From NCBI RefSeq assembly GCF_019091135.1, contig NZ_JAGXJW010000068.1:1-40243 (forward strand): a DNA stretch of 40,243 bases, given 5' to 3'. Each line of letters opens with the position of its first letter. The first letter of the stretch is position 1. This stretch comes from Cohnella sp. GbtcB17 (GTDB taxonomy: Bacteria; Bacillota; Bacilli; Paenibacillales; Paenibacillaceae). The translations under genes and the position numbers were made by a program. Of the stretch, positions 1 through 7,601 are shown in pieces. A model generated the notes under the pieces. It made no database searches. It was not told the origin of the DNA and saw nothing but the letters and a program-made list of their open reading frames with translations.

Positions 1-1
1 C

Positions 2-1741
2 ACGCTGGCCGACCGCATTTTGGAATATACGGGTACGCTGACCGCGCGCGAGATGCAGGACCAGGTGCTCGACTCGATGGACCTTGAGCGCGAGCGCGGC
101 ATCACGATTAAGCTGCAGGCCGTACGGCTTAAGTACAAGGCCGACGACGGCGAGATATACACGCTGCACCTGATCGACACGCCCGGACACGTCGACTTCA
201 CGTACGAAGTGTCGCGGAGTCTCGCCGCTTGCGAAGGCGCGCTGCTCATCGTCGACGCCGCCCAGGGGATCGAAGCCCAGACGCTGGCGAACGTCTATCT
301 GGCGCTGGATAACAACCTTGAGATCTTGCCCGTCATCAACAAGATCGACCTGCCGAGCGCCGAGCCCGAGCGGGTCAAGCAGGAGGTCGAGGACGTCATC
401 GGCCTCGACGCCAGCGAAGCGGTGCTCGCCTCGGCGAAGAACGGCATCGGCATCAAGGAGATTCTCGAGCAGGTCGTGCAAAAGGTGCCGGCGCCGCAGG
501 GCGATCCCGAAGCGCCGCTGAAGGCGCTCATTTTCGACTCCTACTACGATGCATACAAGGGCGTCATCTGCTACATCCGCGTCATCGACGGCAAGCTCCG
601 CGCGGGCACGCCGATCAAGTTCATGGCGACCGGCGCGACATTCGACGTCGTCGAGGTCGGCACATTCATGCCGCGCTCGACGATCGTGGACGAGCTCGGA
701 CCGGGCGACGTCGGCTTTGTGACGGCGTCGATCAAGAACGTCAAGGACACGCGCGTAGGCGATACGATCACGAACGCGAAGCGTCCGACCGCCGAGGCGC
801 TCCCGGGCTATCGCGGCATCAATCCAATGGTGTTCTGCGGCCTGTACCCAATCGAGTCGTCGGACTACAACGATCTGCGCGACGCGCTCGAGAAGCTCGA
901 GCTGAACGACGCCTCGCTGCGTTTCGAACCGGAGACGTCGCAGGCGCTCGGCTTCGGCTTCCGCTGCGGCTTCCTCGGCATGCTCCATATGGAGATCATC
1001 CAGGAGCGGATCGAACGGGAGTTCAACATTCCGCTCATTACGACGGCGCCGAGCGTCGTATACAAAGTCACCCTCACGAACGGCACGCAGCTGGACATCT
1101 CCAACCCGTCGGAGTATCCGGAGGCGGGCAAGCTTGACTTCGTCGAAGAGCCGTACGTCAAAGCTTCGATTATCGTACCGAAGGATTACGTCGGCGCGAT
1201 CATGGAGCTGTGCCAGGGCAAACGCGGCGAGTTTATCGACATGCAGTACCTCGACGCCAACCGCGTTACGCTGAAGTACGATATCCCGCTCGCGGAGATC
1301 GTATACGACTTTTTTGACCAATTGAAGTCCAGCACCAAGGGGTACGCTTCGTTCGACTACGAGCTGACGGGCTACCGCCAGTCGAGTCTCGTGAAGATGG
1401 ACATTCTGCTGAACGGCGAGCAGGTGGACGCGCTCTCCTTCATCGTACACAGAGACCGCGCTTACCAGCGCGGACGGATCATTTGCGAGAAGCTGAAGGA
1501 CCTGATCCCGCGCCAGATGTTCGAAGTGCCGATCCAGGCGGCCGTCGGCCAGAAGATCGTCTCCCGGGAGACGATCAAGGCCATGCGCAAAAACGTACTG
1601 GCCAAGTGCTACGGCGGCGACATTTCGCGGAAGCGCAAGCTGCTCGAGAAGCAAAAGGAAGGCAAGAAGCGCATGAAGCAGGTCGGCAACGTCGAGGTGC
1701 CGCAGGAAGCGTTCATGGCGGTGCTGAAGCTGGACGACTAA
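2..1741 (+). CDS. lepA: Elongation factor 4 (LepA), 5' end cut off by window
   Basis: Ribosome-associated GTPase (EF4/LepA) acting on stalled or mispositioned ribosomes. The reading frame is already open at base 2 (TLADRILEYT), so the gene starts outside the window; about 30 residues including the P-loop are missing compared with the usual length of about 600. Visible are the switch/G3 motif DTPGHVDF, the G4 motif NKIDLP, the family sequence GFRCGFLGMLHMEI in the domain III region, and the lysine-rich C-terminal domain typical of LepA (SRKRKLLEKQKEGKKRMKQ). It is followed 27 bases later by a small gene on the same strand. Nothing unusual is seen in the visible part. The identity is very secure. 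Confidence 0.98.
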   Translation, partial: TLADRILEYTGTLTAREMQDQVLDSMDLERERGITIKLQAVRLKYKADDGEIYTLHLIDTPGHVDFTYEVSRSLAACEGALLIVDAAQGIEAQTLANVYLALDNNLEILPVINKIDLPSAEPERVKQEVEDVIGLDASEAVLASAKNGIGIKEILEQVVQKVPAPQGDPEAPLKALIFDSYYDAYKGVICYIRVIDGKLRAGTPIKFMATGATFDVVEVGTFMPRSTIVDELGPGDVGFVTASIKNVKDTRVGDTITNAKRPTAEALPGYRGINPMVFCGLYPIESSDYNDLRDALEKLELNDASLRFEPETSQALGFGFRCGFLGMLHMEIIQERIEREFNIPLITTAPSVVYKVTLTNGTQLDISNPSEYPEAGKLDFVEEPYVKASIIVPKDYVGAIMELCQGKRGEFIDMQYLDANRVTLKYDIPLAEIVYDFFDQLKSSTKGYASFDYELTGYRQSSLVKMDILLNGEQVDALSFIVHRDRAYQRGRIICEKLKDLIPRQMFEVPIQAAVGQKIVSRETIKAMRKNVLAKCYGGDISRKRKLLEKQKEGKKRMKQVGNVEVPQEAFMAVLKLDD

Positions 1742-1768
1742 CGGATTTGTTAATGGAGGCGAGACGCG

Positions 1769-1960
1769 ATGGCGATCGTACCGATCTACGCGGGCGAACA
1801 GATGCTGATCAGTGCGGACCCGGACAAGGGACATGTTCATATCGAGATGTCCAGCACGGGTTATCGCGAAAGGTACGTATCGCTGTACGTCGAACGGGCG
1901 GAGGAGCTTCAGGAGATCATCGACGCCCTCGTCCGAGCCAAGCAGCACCTGACAGACTAA
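1769..1960 (+). CDS. Small protein of unknown function (63 aa)
   Basis: I do not recognise a family. The ATG is preceded by a strong ribosome binding site (GGAGGCGAGACGCG), and the ORF sits tightly between lepA and hemW on the same strand. The sequence suggests a short beta-rich N-terminal half (AIVPIYAGEQMLI, HVHIEMSST) followed by an amphipathic helix (ERAEELQEIIDALVRAKQHL). There is no signal peptide or membrane segment. Codon use matches its neighbours. A hairpin possibly ending transcription follows the stop. That it is a gene is inferred from the RBS and spacing; its function is unknown. Confidence 0.7.
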   Translation: MAIVPIYAGEQMLISADPDKGHVHIEMSSTGYRERYVSLYVERAEELQEIIDALVRAKQHLTD

Positions 1961-1970
1961 AGCTTGCGGC

Positions 1971-2008
1971 AAGCTCTCCGAAGGACTGGCGTCCCGGGGA
2001 GCTTTTGC
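1971..2008 (+). terminator. Possible terminator after the 63-aa gene
   Basis: AAGCTCTCC (1971-1979) pairs with GGGGAGCTT (1996-2004) with one G-U, 16-base loop, followed by TTGCTT. The short, interrupted U-tract makes this a weak or partial terminator upstream of hemW. Confidence 0.4.
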
Positions 2009-2066
2009 TTCCTATGAGCATGCCTCGCCAGGGCATGTCTCGCCGCATCCGAGAGGAGCATGACTG

Positions 2067-3245
2067 ATGATTATGACTGCGACGGTACCCCCGCTTCACG
2101 CGTGGACGCCCCGGGCGCTCTATATACACATTCCGTTTTGCACGAACAAATGCTATTACTGCGATTTCAATTCCTACGTGGCCGCCGGGCAGCCGATCGA
2201 CGCCTATCTGGATGCGTTGGAGCGGGAAATGGAAAACACGGTCAAGGCGCTTCCGCCCGAGACGATCGGCAAGGTGTTCGTCGGGGGCGGTACGCCGACC
2301 GTTCTGAATCCCGTCCAGATGAAGCGGTTCCTCGAGTCGGTCAACCGCCATTTTCCGATCGCGGCGGGAGCCGAGTTCACGATGGAAGCGAACCCCGGCA
2401 CCACCGATCCGGACAAGCTCGCGGCGATGCGCGCGGGCGGCGTCAACCGGATCAGCTTCGGCGCGCAGACGTTCGACAATGCGTTGCTCGCCGCGATCGG
2501 CCGCATCCACGAGGCGGACGACGTCGTAAACAGCATCGCGAACGCCAAGGCGGCGGGCTTCACGAACCTGTCGATCGACCTCATGTTCGGCCTGCCGCGC
2601 CAGACGCTGCAGCAACTGGCCGACAGCGTGGAGCGGGCGCTTGAGCTCGATCTGCCGCATTACTCGCTGTATAGCTTGAAGGTCGAGGAAAATACGCTGT
2701 TCCATCGCTTGTACGAACGCGGCGAGCTGCCGCTGCCGGAGGAGGACGTCGAGGTCGAGATGTTCGCGCATTTGCGCCGCCGGCTGACCGAAGCCGGCTA
2801 TGGACATTACGAGATCAGCAACTTCGCGAGGCCAGGCTTCGAGAGCCGGCACAATTCGGCATATTGGCATAACGAGCCTTATTACGGGCTCGGCGCGGGC
2901 GCCCACGGCTATGCGCTTGGCGAGCGGCATCTCAATATTAAAGGCGTGCAGCCCTATATCGATGCCGCGCTGGCGGGACTGCCGCGGCTTGAGCGCAATG
3001 CCGTGTCGACGCAAGAAGCGATGGAGGATTTCATGATGGTCGGACTGCGACTGCGGACTGGCGTGCGTGACGTCGATTTCGCGCTTCAGTTCGGCGGGGC
3101 GAGCCTGACAGATGTTTTCGGACCAACGCTGGACAAGCTGCTGAAGCAGGGGCTGCTCGAACGGACGCCGGAGGGCGACGGCTACCGGCTTAGCGAAGCC
3201 GGCGTGCCGCTGGGCAACGAGGTGTTCGGCGCGTTCCTGGCATAG
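2067..3245 (+). CDS. hemW: Radical SAM heme chaperone HemW
   Basis: HemW (formerly annotated HemN-like coproporphyrinogen oxidase) binds heme and inserts it into respiratory proteins; it is not itself the oxidase. At 392 aa it has the family's usual length. The radical SAM cluster motif C-x3-C-x2-C is at residues 25-32 (CTNKCYYC), followed by the FVGGGTPT glycine motif near residue 71 and a HemN C-terminal domain. The start at 2067 is chosen because AGGAG lies 8 bases upstream; the ATG two codons later is an alternative. The neighbourhood lepA-hemW-hrcA is the standard Bacillales order, although about 4.4 kb of extra genes separate hemW from hrcA here. Confidence 0.95.
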   Translation: MIMTATVPPLHAWTPRALYIHIPFCTNKCYYCDFNSYVAAGQPIDAYLDALEREMENTVKALPPETIGKVFVGGGTPTVLNPVQMKRFLESVNRHFPIAAGAEFTMEANPGTTDPDKLAAMRAGGVNRISFGAQTFDNALLAAIGRIHEADDVVNSIANAKAAGFTNLSIDLMFGLPRQTLQQLADSVERALELDLPHYSLYSLKVEENTLFHRLYERGELPLPEEDVEVEMFAHLRRRLTEAGYGHYEISNFARPGFESRHNSAYWHNEPYYGLGAGAHGYALGERHLNIKGVQPYIDAALAGLPRLERNAVSTQEAMEDFMMVGLRLRTGVRDVDFALQFGGASLTDVFGPTLDKLLKQGLLERTPEGDGYRLSEAGVPLGNEVFGAFLA

Positions 3246-3292
3246 TTGAGGGCGGGCACGCAAGGAAAGGCAGAGCATGCCGGAACAACCGT

Positions 3293-3315
3293 GTAGCTCT
3301 GCGGTGGAGAGCTAC
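3293..3315. repeat. Perfect 8-bp inverted repeat before the YkgJ-like gene
   Basis: GTAGCTCT (3293-3300) and AGAGCTAC (3308-3315) are perfect reverse complements around a 7-base loop. No U-tract follows, so this is not an ordinary terminator. It lies between hemW and the next gene, 20 bases before that gene's Shine-Dalgarno. Confidence 0.5.
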
Positions 3316-3350
3316 GCGGGGAACGAATGATTACGGAGGAGGGGATCGAT

Positions 3351-3605
3351 GTGGATTGCAGACCGGGATGCGGCGCGTGCTGCATCGTCGTCTCCATCTC
3401 TTCGCCGATTCCCGGCATGCCGGACGGCAAGCCGGCAGGCATGCGCTGCATTCAGCTCACCCCGGACAATCGTTGCTCGATATTCGGGCATCCCGAAAGG
3501 CCGGCCGTATGCGGACAGCTGCAAGCGTCTGCCGAGATGTGCGGCGCCCGCAACGAAGACGCATTTGCATATTTGGCGGAGCTGGAGCGAATCACCGCCC
3601 CATAA
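3351..3605 (+). CDS. YkgJ-family cysteine-cluster protein (zinc/iron-chelating)
   Basis: Small cysteine-rich protein of the YkgJ/UPF0153 (CxxCxxCC) family, thought to chelate zinc or iron; the physiological role is unclear. The fingerprint is CRPGCGACC near the N-terminus, then SSPIPGMPDGKPAGMRC and cysteines at RCSIF and AVCGQL. I prefer the GTG at 3351 (84 aa): GGAGGAGG lies 8 bases upstream and homologues begin directly with the cysteine motif. An ATG at 3327 in the same frame would add 8 residues and also has a GGGGAA sequence upstream. It lies about 105 bases after hemW and may be cotranscribed. A strong terminator follows. Confidence 0.85.
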   Translation: MDCRPGCGACCIVVSISSPIPGMPDGKPAGMRCIQLTPDNRCSIFGHPERPAVCGQLQASAEMCGARNEDAFAYLAELERITAP

Positions 3606-3617
3606 ACACTAAACGAA

Positions 3618-3656
3618 AACATCCCTCGCATACGTAGTACGCAGGGATGTTTTTTG
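3618..3656. terminator. Bidirectional rho-independent terminator
   Basis: AACATCCCT (3618-3626) and AGGGATGTT (3643-3651) are perfect complements, followed by a T-run on the plus strand and, read from the other strand, by TTTTCG. It sits between the convergent YkgJ-like and HD-GYP genes and can end both. Confidence 0.9.
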
Positions 3657-3667
3657 CAAAACGTGGG

Positions 3668-4687
3668 TTAGGAAGACACTTTTAGGTTCGAGTTTGAATC
3701 TGTCATCTCACTCGAAGGTTGTCCGACGGATGGCTTGGCGGCGTGCTTGGACAATATTTGAGGTCCTTCGCGCTGCCAGATGTTCAGAAAGGCTTTGACT
3801 ACGTCGGGATCGAATTGCGTTCCTGCATGTTTCCGAATTTCCTCTATCGCAAACGCAATGTCCAGTTCTCCTCGATACACTCTCCTGGAGGTCATCGCGT
3901 CGAAAGTATCGGCCACGGCCATTATCCTAGCTGCAATCGGAATGTTAGCATGTCCGATCCGGCCCGGATAGCCGCGTCCGTCAAATCTCTCATGATGATG
4001 AAGAATCATATCCAAAATGCCGGAGCGTTTAAGATGGGAGATGTGGTTTAACATGGCATGGCCTGTAACGGGATGTTGCTTAATGATTTCAAACTCTTCA
4101 TCGGTTAGTTTTGATGGTTTGAGCAAAATATGCTCGGGCACGCCGATCTTGCCGATGTCATGAAGAATGCCTCCAATATAAATGCGCTCGCACGCCAGCT
4201 TGGACATATTCATTTCCTCGGCGATTTTCTTCGAATAATAAGCCACGCTATCCGAGTGATCGGCCGTATAATGATCTCTTGAATCCAGGGCTTTGGCTAA
4301 TGTAAACGTGAGCTGAAGCATATTTTGCTTCTGCCTATTGTAGTTCAAGATCATAAACGAAATAGAAGAAGAGGTTAAAAAATACGTAACAACTAGGGTG
4401 AAGACTCTCAAGATGAATTCATCCTGTTTGAATAGCACCGGCTCTTGCTCCAAATAAACGCGAAAGAAAACAATAAGAACCACGAGAATGCTGCGAATCC
4501 AAGTTTCCTTCCAAAAAGACAAACCCAACAATAAGCTGAGTAATAAATAAGCAAATTGGAACAGGATGTAATTTTCAAAATAGATGTCGACAGCAACGAC
4601 TGCAAGAAATGCGATTCCGAATAAAAAGCGGCCTATAAATTTATTGAGAATAAGGATTTCCGCATAATAGGCAATGTAGTTTTTCAT
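3668..4687 (-). CDS. Membrane HD-GYP domain protein, probable c-di-GMP phosphodiesterase
   Basis: Four hydrophobic segments in the N-terminal third (around FLFGIAFLAVVAVDIYF, FAYLLLSLLLGLSFW, SILVVLIVFFRVYL and VFTLVVTYFL) are followed by an HD-GYP domain. Key motifs are HDIGKIGVP, the HHHERFDGRGYPG signature and VADTFDAMTSRRVYR, so all expected metal ligands appear present. The family hydrolyses cyclic di-GMP; activity here is inferred. I start at the ATG at 4687, 11 bases after GCGAGG; a TTG at 4741 would add 18 residues but lacks a good RBS. The gene is visibly AT-richer, with more A/T-ending codons, than everything around it, suggesting later acquisition. It faces the YkgJ-like gene and is followed by the shared terminator. 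Confidence 0.88.
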   Translation of the reverse strand: MKNYIAYYAEILILNKFIGRFLFGIAFLAVVAVDIYFENYILFQFAYLLLSLLLGLSFWKETWIRSILVVLIVFFRVYLEQEPVLFKQDEFILRVFTLVVTYFLTSSSISFMILNYNRQKQNMLQLTFTLAKALDSRDHYTADHSDSVAYYSKKIAEEMNMSKLACERIYIGGILHDIGKIGVPEHILLKPSKLTDEEFEIIKQHPVTGHAMLNHISHLKRSGILDMILHHHERFDGRGYPGRIGHANIPIAARIMAVADTFDAMTSRRVYRGELDIAFAIEEIRKHAGTQFDPDVVKAFLNIWQREGPQILSKHAAKPSVGQPSSEMTDSNSNLKVSS

Positions 4688-4791
4688 AGGATCGAGTACC
4701 TCGCCGTTAGGTGACGCTGTAAGTTTACTCGATATTGTCAAAATCGACCAGCCTAAGTTGAAATTCTGTAAGAAATATTAACCCTTAGGAA

Positions 4792-4821
4792 CCGCCGTAT
4801 GCGGACCCGCATGTAAGGCGG
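4792..4821. repeat. Hairpin between the MFS and HD-GYP genes
   Basis: CCGCC-gt-ATGCGG (4792-4804) pairs with CCGCAT-gtaa-GGCGG (4807-4821), leaving a 2-base loop. Read on the minus strand it follows the MFS gene and could help end that transcript, but only a scattered T-run follows. Confidence 0.45.
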
Positions 4822-4831
4822 CGCGAGCGGA

Positions 4832-4850
4832 AGGAGGCCAGCCGCCTCCT
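4832..4850 (-). terminator. Weak terminator candidate after the MFS gene
   Basis: AGGAGGC and GCCTCCT (stem 7, loop 5) lie 30 bases beyond the MFS stop on the minus strand. No real U-tract follows, so it may work only together with the hairpin at 4792-4821. Confidence 0.35.
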
Positions 4851-4879
4851 CCTGCTCCATTCCTGTCATTGCCTGCGGC

Positions 4880-6091
4880 TCACCGCCCCCGCAGCTCCGC
4901 ATCCTTCGGCAGCAGCAGCGTGAATATGCCGAGCAGCGGCAAATAGGCACAAATATGCATGACCGTCGATATGCTGGTGTGGTCGGCGATCTCGCCCAGC
5001 AAGGCGGAGCCGAGTCCGCCTAGACCGAATGCGAGACCGAAGAACAGGCCAGATACGAGGCCGATCTTGCCGGGCAGCAGCTCCTGTGCGTAGACGACGA
5101 TGATCGAGAAGGCGGAAGACAGCACGAACCCGGCGCATACGCACAGTACCGCGGACCAGAACGGGTCGGCATAAGGCAGCGCGATTGAGAACGGCGCCGT
5201 GCCCAGGATCGAGAGCCAGATGACGTTGCGTCTGCCGAACCGGTCGGCGAGCGGACCGCCGATAAAGGTGCCGGCCGCGGAGGCGACGAGGAACGCGAAC
5301 AAATACCATTGCGCCGCCTGCTTGCCTACGCCGAAGTCGTCGATCAAGTACAGCGAGTAAAAGCTGGTGAAGCTTGACAGGTACACATGCTTGGAAAATA
5401 CGAGCAGGATCAGAATGCCGACGGACATGCGCACTTTACCTGCGGTCAGCTTGGTTGCAGACAGCGCCGTTTGCGCCGTCTTTTTCGGCTTGGGCGCTGC
5501 GCCGACCGCGGCGTACCAGCGCGCGACCATCGTCTGCAGCACGATGCCCGCGACGGCCGCGATGACGAACAAGAGAACGCCCTTTTGACCGAGCGGAATG
5601 AAGATGGTGGCCGTCATGACAGGGCCGAGCGCACTGCCGATGTTGCCTCCGACCTGGAAGATCGACTGCGCCAGGCCGCGATTGTTGCCCGCCGCGAGAT
5701 AGGCGACGCGCGACGATTCGGGGTGGAACGCGGCGGAGCCGATCCCGATGGCCGTGACGGACAACAGAATCGTCGCGAAGTTCGGCGCCAGCGCCAGCAT
5801 GACTACGCCGAGCAGCGTGAAGCAGACGCCGAGCGGCAGGATGAAGGGGCGCGGCTTTTTGTCCGCGAACCAGCCGACGAGCGGCTGCAAAAACGAAGCG
5901 GTAATGTTCATCATAAAAGCGATAAGGCCGATCTGTCCGTAACTGAGGTGCTGCGACTCCCGGAGCACGGGAAACAGCGCGGTAACGGTCGATTGCATCG
6001 AATCGTTGAGCAGATGGACCGTGCTGATCATGTAAAGGATCGGAAACACGGTAGCGCTGACGGGCAGCGCGCGTGCGACTGCGGTTTTCAT
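4880..6091 (-). CDS. MFS exporter of the fosmidomycin-resistance (Fsr) type
   Basis: 403-aa major facilitator superfamily protein with about 12 hydrophobic segments. The N-terminal half has STVHLLNDSMQS, PLVGWFADKKPRP (the loop 2-3 signature) and AAFHPESSRVAYLAAG, which is characteristic of the Fsr drug-exporter family; the second half repeats the signature as GGPLADRFGRRNVIWLS. Family members export fosmidomycin or other small molecules; the substrate here is unknown. I choose the ATG at 6091 (GGGAGAGAATCTGGCTC upstream), which leaves 25 bases after the regulator's stop. The same frame is open further upstream, but that would overlap the regulator gene. It is very likely cotranscribed with the TrmB-like regulator and controlled by it. 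Confidence 0.9.
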   Translation of the reverse strand: MKTAVARALPVSATVFPILYMISTVHLLNDSMQSTVTALFPVLRESQHLSYGQIGLIAFMMNITASFLQPLVGWFADKKPRPFILPLGVCFTLLGVVMLALAPNFATILLSVTAIGIGSAAFHPESSRVAYLAAGNNRGLAQSIFQVGGNIGSALGPVMTATIFIPLGQKGVLLFVIAAVAGIVLQTMVARWYAAVGAAPKPKKTAQTALSATKLTAGKVRMSVGILILLVFSKHVYLSSFTSFYSLYLIDDFGVGKQAAQWYLFAFLVASAAGTFIGGPLADRFGRRNVIWLSILGTAPFSIALPYADPFWSAVLCVCAGFVLSSAFSIIVVYAQELLPGKIGLVSGLFFGLAFGLGGLGSALLGEIADHTSISTVMHICAYLPLLGIFTLLLPKDAELRGR

Positions 6092-6116
6092 GAGCCAGAT
6101 TCTCTCCCTTTGGGTT

Positions 6117-6902
6117 TCATTCGAGTCCGTATTGTTCGCGATAGCGTTCGAGCAGCCTCTCGTAATCGGCGCCATAGGCGCGTTCGAGCGCGGGGCCGAA
6201 GTCCTGTTCGATGTCCATCATCATGACGTCGTGCTGGAACGCCTGCTTGAGCACATGCGCGACGGCGGGATGGTTCGTCTCGAGCGCGGTCGACTTGCCT
6301 GCGGCGCCGAAGCTGCCGATGTAGCCTTCTTTCCAGTCGCAAAGTACGTAATAGTCGCGAGCGTCGCGCGGCAGCCACATCTCCATCCGCTTGTGCGTGC
6401 GCACGTTCTTCAGCTGCGACCGAACCTGGCCCAGCGTGATCGCCACGACGACGACGCCCCGCGCCTCGGCTTCGAGCAGCAGCGGCTCGAACTCGGCGAA
6501 GTCTTCGCTCCAGATGTCGACGACGATCGCGCGTTCCGCGCTTGCGATCATGCGCCTGAGCGACAAGCGGATGTTGGCTTCGCCGGACCAATTATAGAAG
6601 GTTGCAGCGGCGGGCTTCGGCTTGAGCTCCTTGACGAGCACGTCCGCGATCTCGTCGAATTCGGAGCGGAGCATGCGGATGACCTGGCCGATCGGCACGG
6701 CCCCGTACATGACCGGGTCTCCGTCCGCGGCCCTGCATACGCCTTTGTCCACGAGCGACCGAAGCGCCGCATAGACATTCGTTCGCGATACCGAGACGCG
6801 CTTGGCCACCTCGTAGCCGGAGAGGGACGTTTCCTCGTGAAGCGTCACATAACATCGCGCTTCCAGCTCGGACAGTCCGAGCCGTTTTAGCTTTTCGATC
6901 AT
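6117..6902 (-). CDS. TrmB-family transcriptional regulator
   Basis: 261 aa. The N-terminal winged helix (residues about 1-75: LGLSELEARCYVTLHEE, GYEVAKRVSVSRTNVYAALRSLVDKG) is the TrmB DNA-binding domain, and the C-terminal half matches the TrmB effector region with its phospholipase-D-like fold (ATFYNWSGEANIRLSLRRMI, AERAIVVDIWSEDF). Such regulators commonly sense sugars, but the ligand here cannot be read from the sequence. The start has an AGGAGG 10 bases upstream. It is the first gene of a two-gene operon with the Fsr-like exporter; a near-perfect palindrome just after its promoter is the probable operator for autoregulation. Confidence 0.88.
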   Translation of the reverse strand: MIEKLKRLGLSELEARCYVTLHEETSLSGYEVAKRVSVSRTNVYAALRSLVDKGVCRAADGDPVMYGAVPIGQVIRMLRSEFDEIADVLVKELKPKPAAATFYNWSGEANIRLSLRRMIASAERAIVVDIWSEDFAEFEPLLLEAEARGVVVVAITLGQVRSQLKNVRTHKRMEMWLPRDARDYYVLCDWKEGYIGSFGAAGKSTALETNHPAVAHVLKQAFQHDVMMMDIEQDFGPALERAYGADYERLLERYREQYGLE

Positions 6903-6922
6903 GGAACGACTGCCTCCTCATT

Positions 6923-6944
6923 AGTCGTATTTTAAAATACTACT
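6923..6944. promoter_or_regulatory. Probable operator for the TrmB-like regulator
   Basis: GTATTTTAAAATAC (6927-6940) is a perfect 14-bp palindrome, and flanking AGT/ACT extend it to 22 bp with one mismatched pair. It lies between the predicted transcription start and the RBS of the TrmB-like gene, where a bound repressor would block elongation. Confidence 0.65.
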
Positions 6945-6955
6945 TATTGATCGTT

Positions 6956-6985
6956 ATTATGAGGGGGTAAAGAATATATTGTCAA
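6956..6985 (-). promoter_or_regulatory. SigA promoter of the TrmB-like/MFS operon
   Basis: On the minus strand TTGACA (6985-6980) and CATAAT (6961-6956) are separated by 18 bases, in an AT-rich patch directly upstream of the operator and RBS. Confidence 0.7.
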
Positions 6986-7016
6986 TCCTGTTTTTTGGAG
7001 CTGAATGAAAATCATA

Positions 7017-7045
7017 TTGAGAATTCATTCGTATTCATGTATATT
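7017..7045 (+). promoter_or_regulatory. SigA promoter of the ArgA-like acetyltransferase gene
   Basis: TTGAGA (7017-7022), a 17-base spacer and TATATT (7040-7045) make a good vegetative promoter about 55 bases before the ATG at 7101. The ARG-box-like sites overlap both elements. Confidence 0.65.
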
Positions 7046-7053
7046 TATTCACA
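7022..7053. promoter_or_regulatory. Two adjacent ARG-box-like sites (ArgR/AhrC)
   Basis: Read on the minus strand, 7039-7022 is CATGAATACGAATGAATT and 7053-7036 is TGTGAATAAATATACATG. Both resemble the arginine repressor consensus (B. subtilis AhrC box CATGAATAAAAATKCAAK; E. coli TGAAT-W4-ATTCA) at most positions. They overlap by four bases and cover the spacer and -10 of the predicted promoter, the normal arrangement for arginine repression. Confidence 0.55.
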
Positions 7054-7100
7054 TCATCTTATTAACGGGCGCCACGGCGCGGACGGAAAGCAGGGAGACC

Positions 7101-7568
7101 ATGAACACAACGATCGTGAGCCGCAAGGCGAAGCCGGAAGACGTAGAGGCGCTGTTCGAATTGATTCAGGGATACGCGGAAAAGGGAATTATGCTGCCGC
7201 GATCGAGAGAAGCCCTGCTGCGCCATATCGATTCGTTTGTCGTGGTCGAGGACGCCGGCAAGCTGATCGGCTGCGGCTCGTTGTTCCGCCTGGGCTCCGA
7301 TTTGGTCGAGATCCGTTCGCTGGGCATGAGCGAAGGATACAAAGGCATGGGCATCGGCTCGCGCATCGTCGACGCGCTGATCGACGAAGCCCGCCGCATG
7401 CATATCCCGAAGGTCATGGCGCTTACTTATGAAGTGAAGTTCTTTTTGAAAAACGGCTTCAGCGTCGTCGACAAAGAAATTTTTCCCGAAAAAGTATGGA
7501 CGGACTGCGTGCACTGCAGCAAACGCAACAACTGCGACGAGATCGCGGTCGTCAGAATGCTGGAATAG
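7101..7568 (+). CDS. GNAT acetyltransferase, N-acetylglutamate synthase (ArgA)-like
   Basis: 155-aa single-domain GNAT protein. VVVEDAGKLIGCGSLFRL and VEIRSLGMSEGYKGMGIGSRIVDALIDEA form the acetyl-CoA binding core (motif A, Q/RxxGxG/A-like as YKGMGIG). The C-terminal EKVWTDCVHCSKRNNCDEIAV, with three cysteines, matches stand-alone ArgA-type N-acetylglutamate synthases, which make the first intermediate of arginine synthesis. The start at 7101 follows CAGGGAG; an upstream in-frame ATG at 7005 would encode a poor, AT-rich leader lying inside the promoter. ARG-box-like sites over the promoter support an arginine role. Other GNAT substrates remain possible. Confidence 0.8.
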   Translation: MNTTIVSRKAKPEDVEALFELIQGYAEKGIMLPRSREALLRHIDSFVVVEDAGKLIGCGSLFRLGSDLVEIRSLGMSEGYKGMGIGSRIVDALIDEARRMHIPKVMALTYEVKFFLKNGFSVVDKEIFPEKVWTDCVHCSKRNNCDEIAVVRMLE

Positions 7569-7601
7569 TCGGCGCAACGATGGGCGTTGGCCCGATCTAT
7601 G

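Noticed and set aside
4736..4741. TTGACA on the minus strand upstream of the HD-GYP gene as a -35 box
   Set aside because: The sequence 16-18 bases further is AGCGTC-like, not a -10 box.
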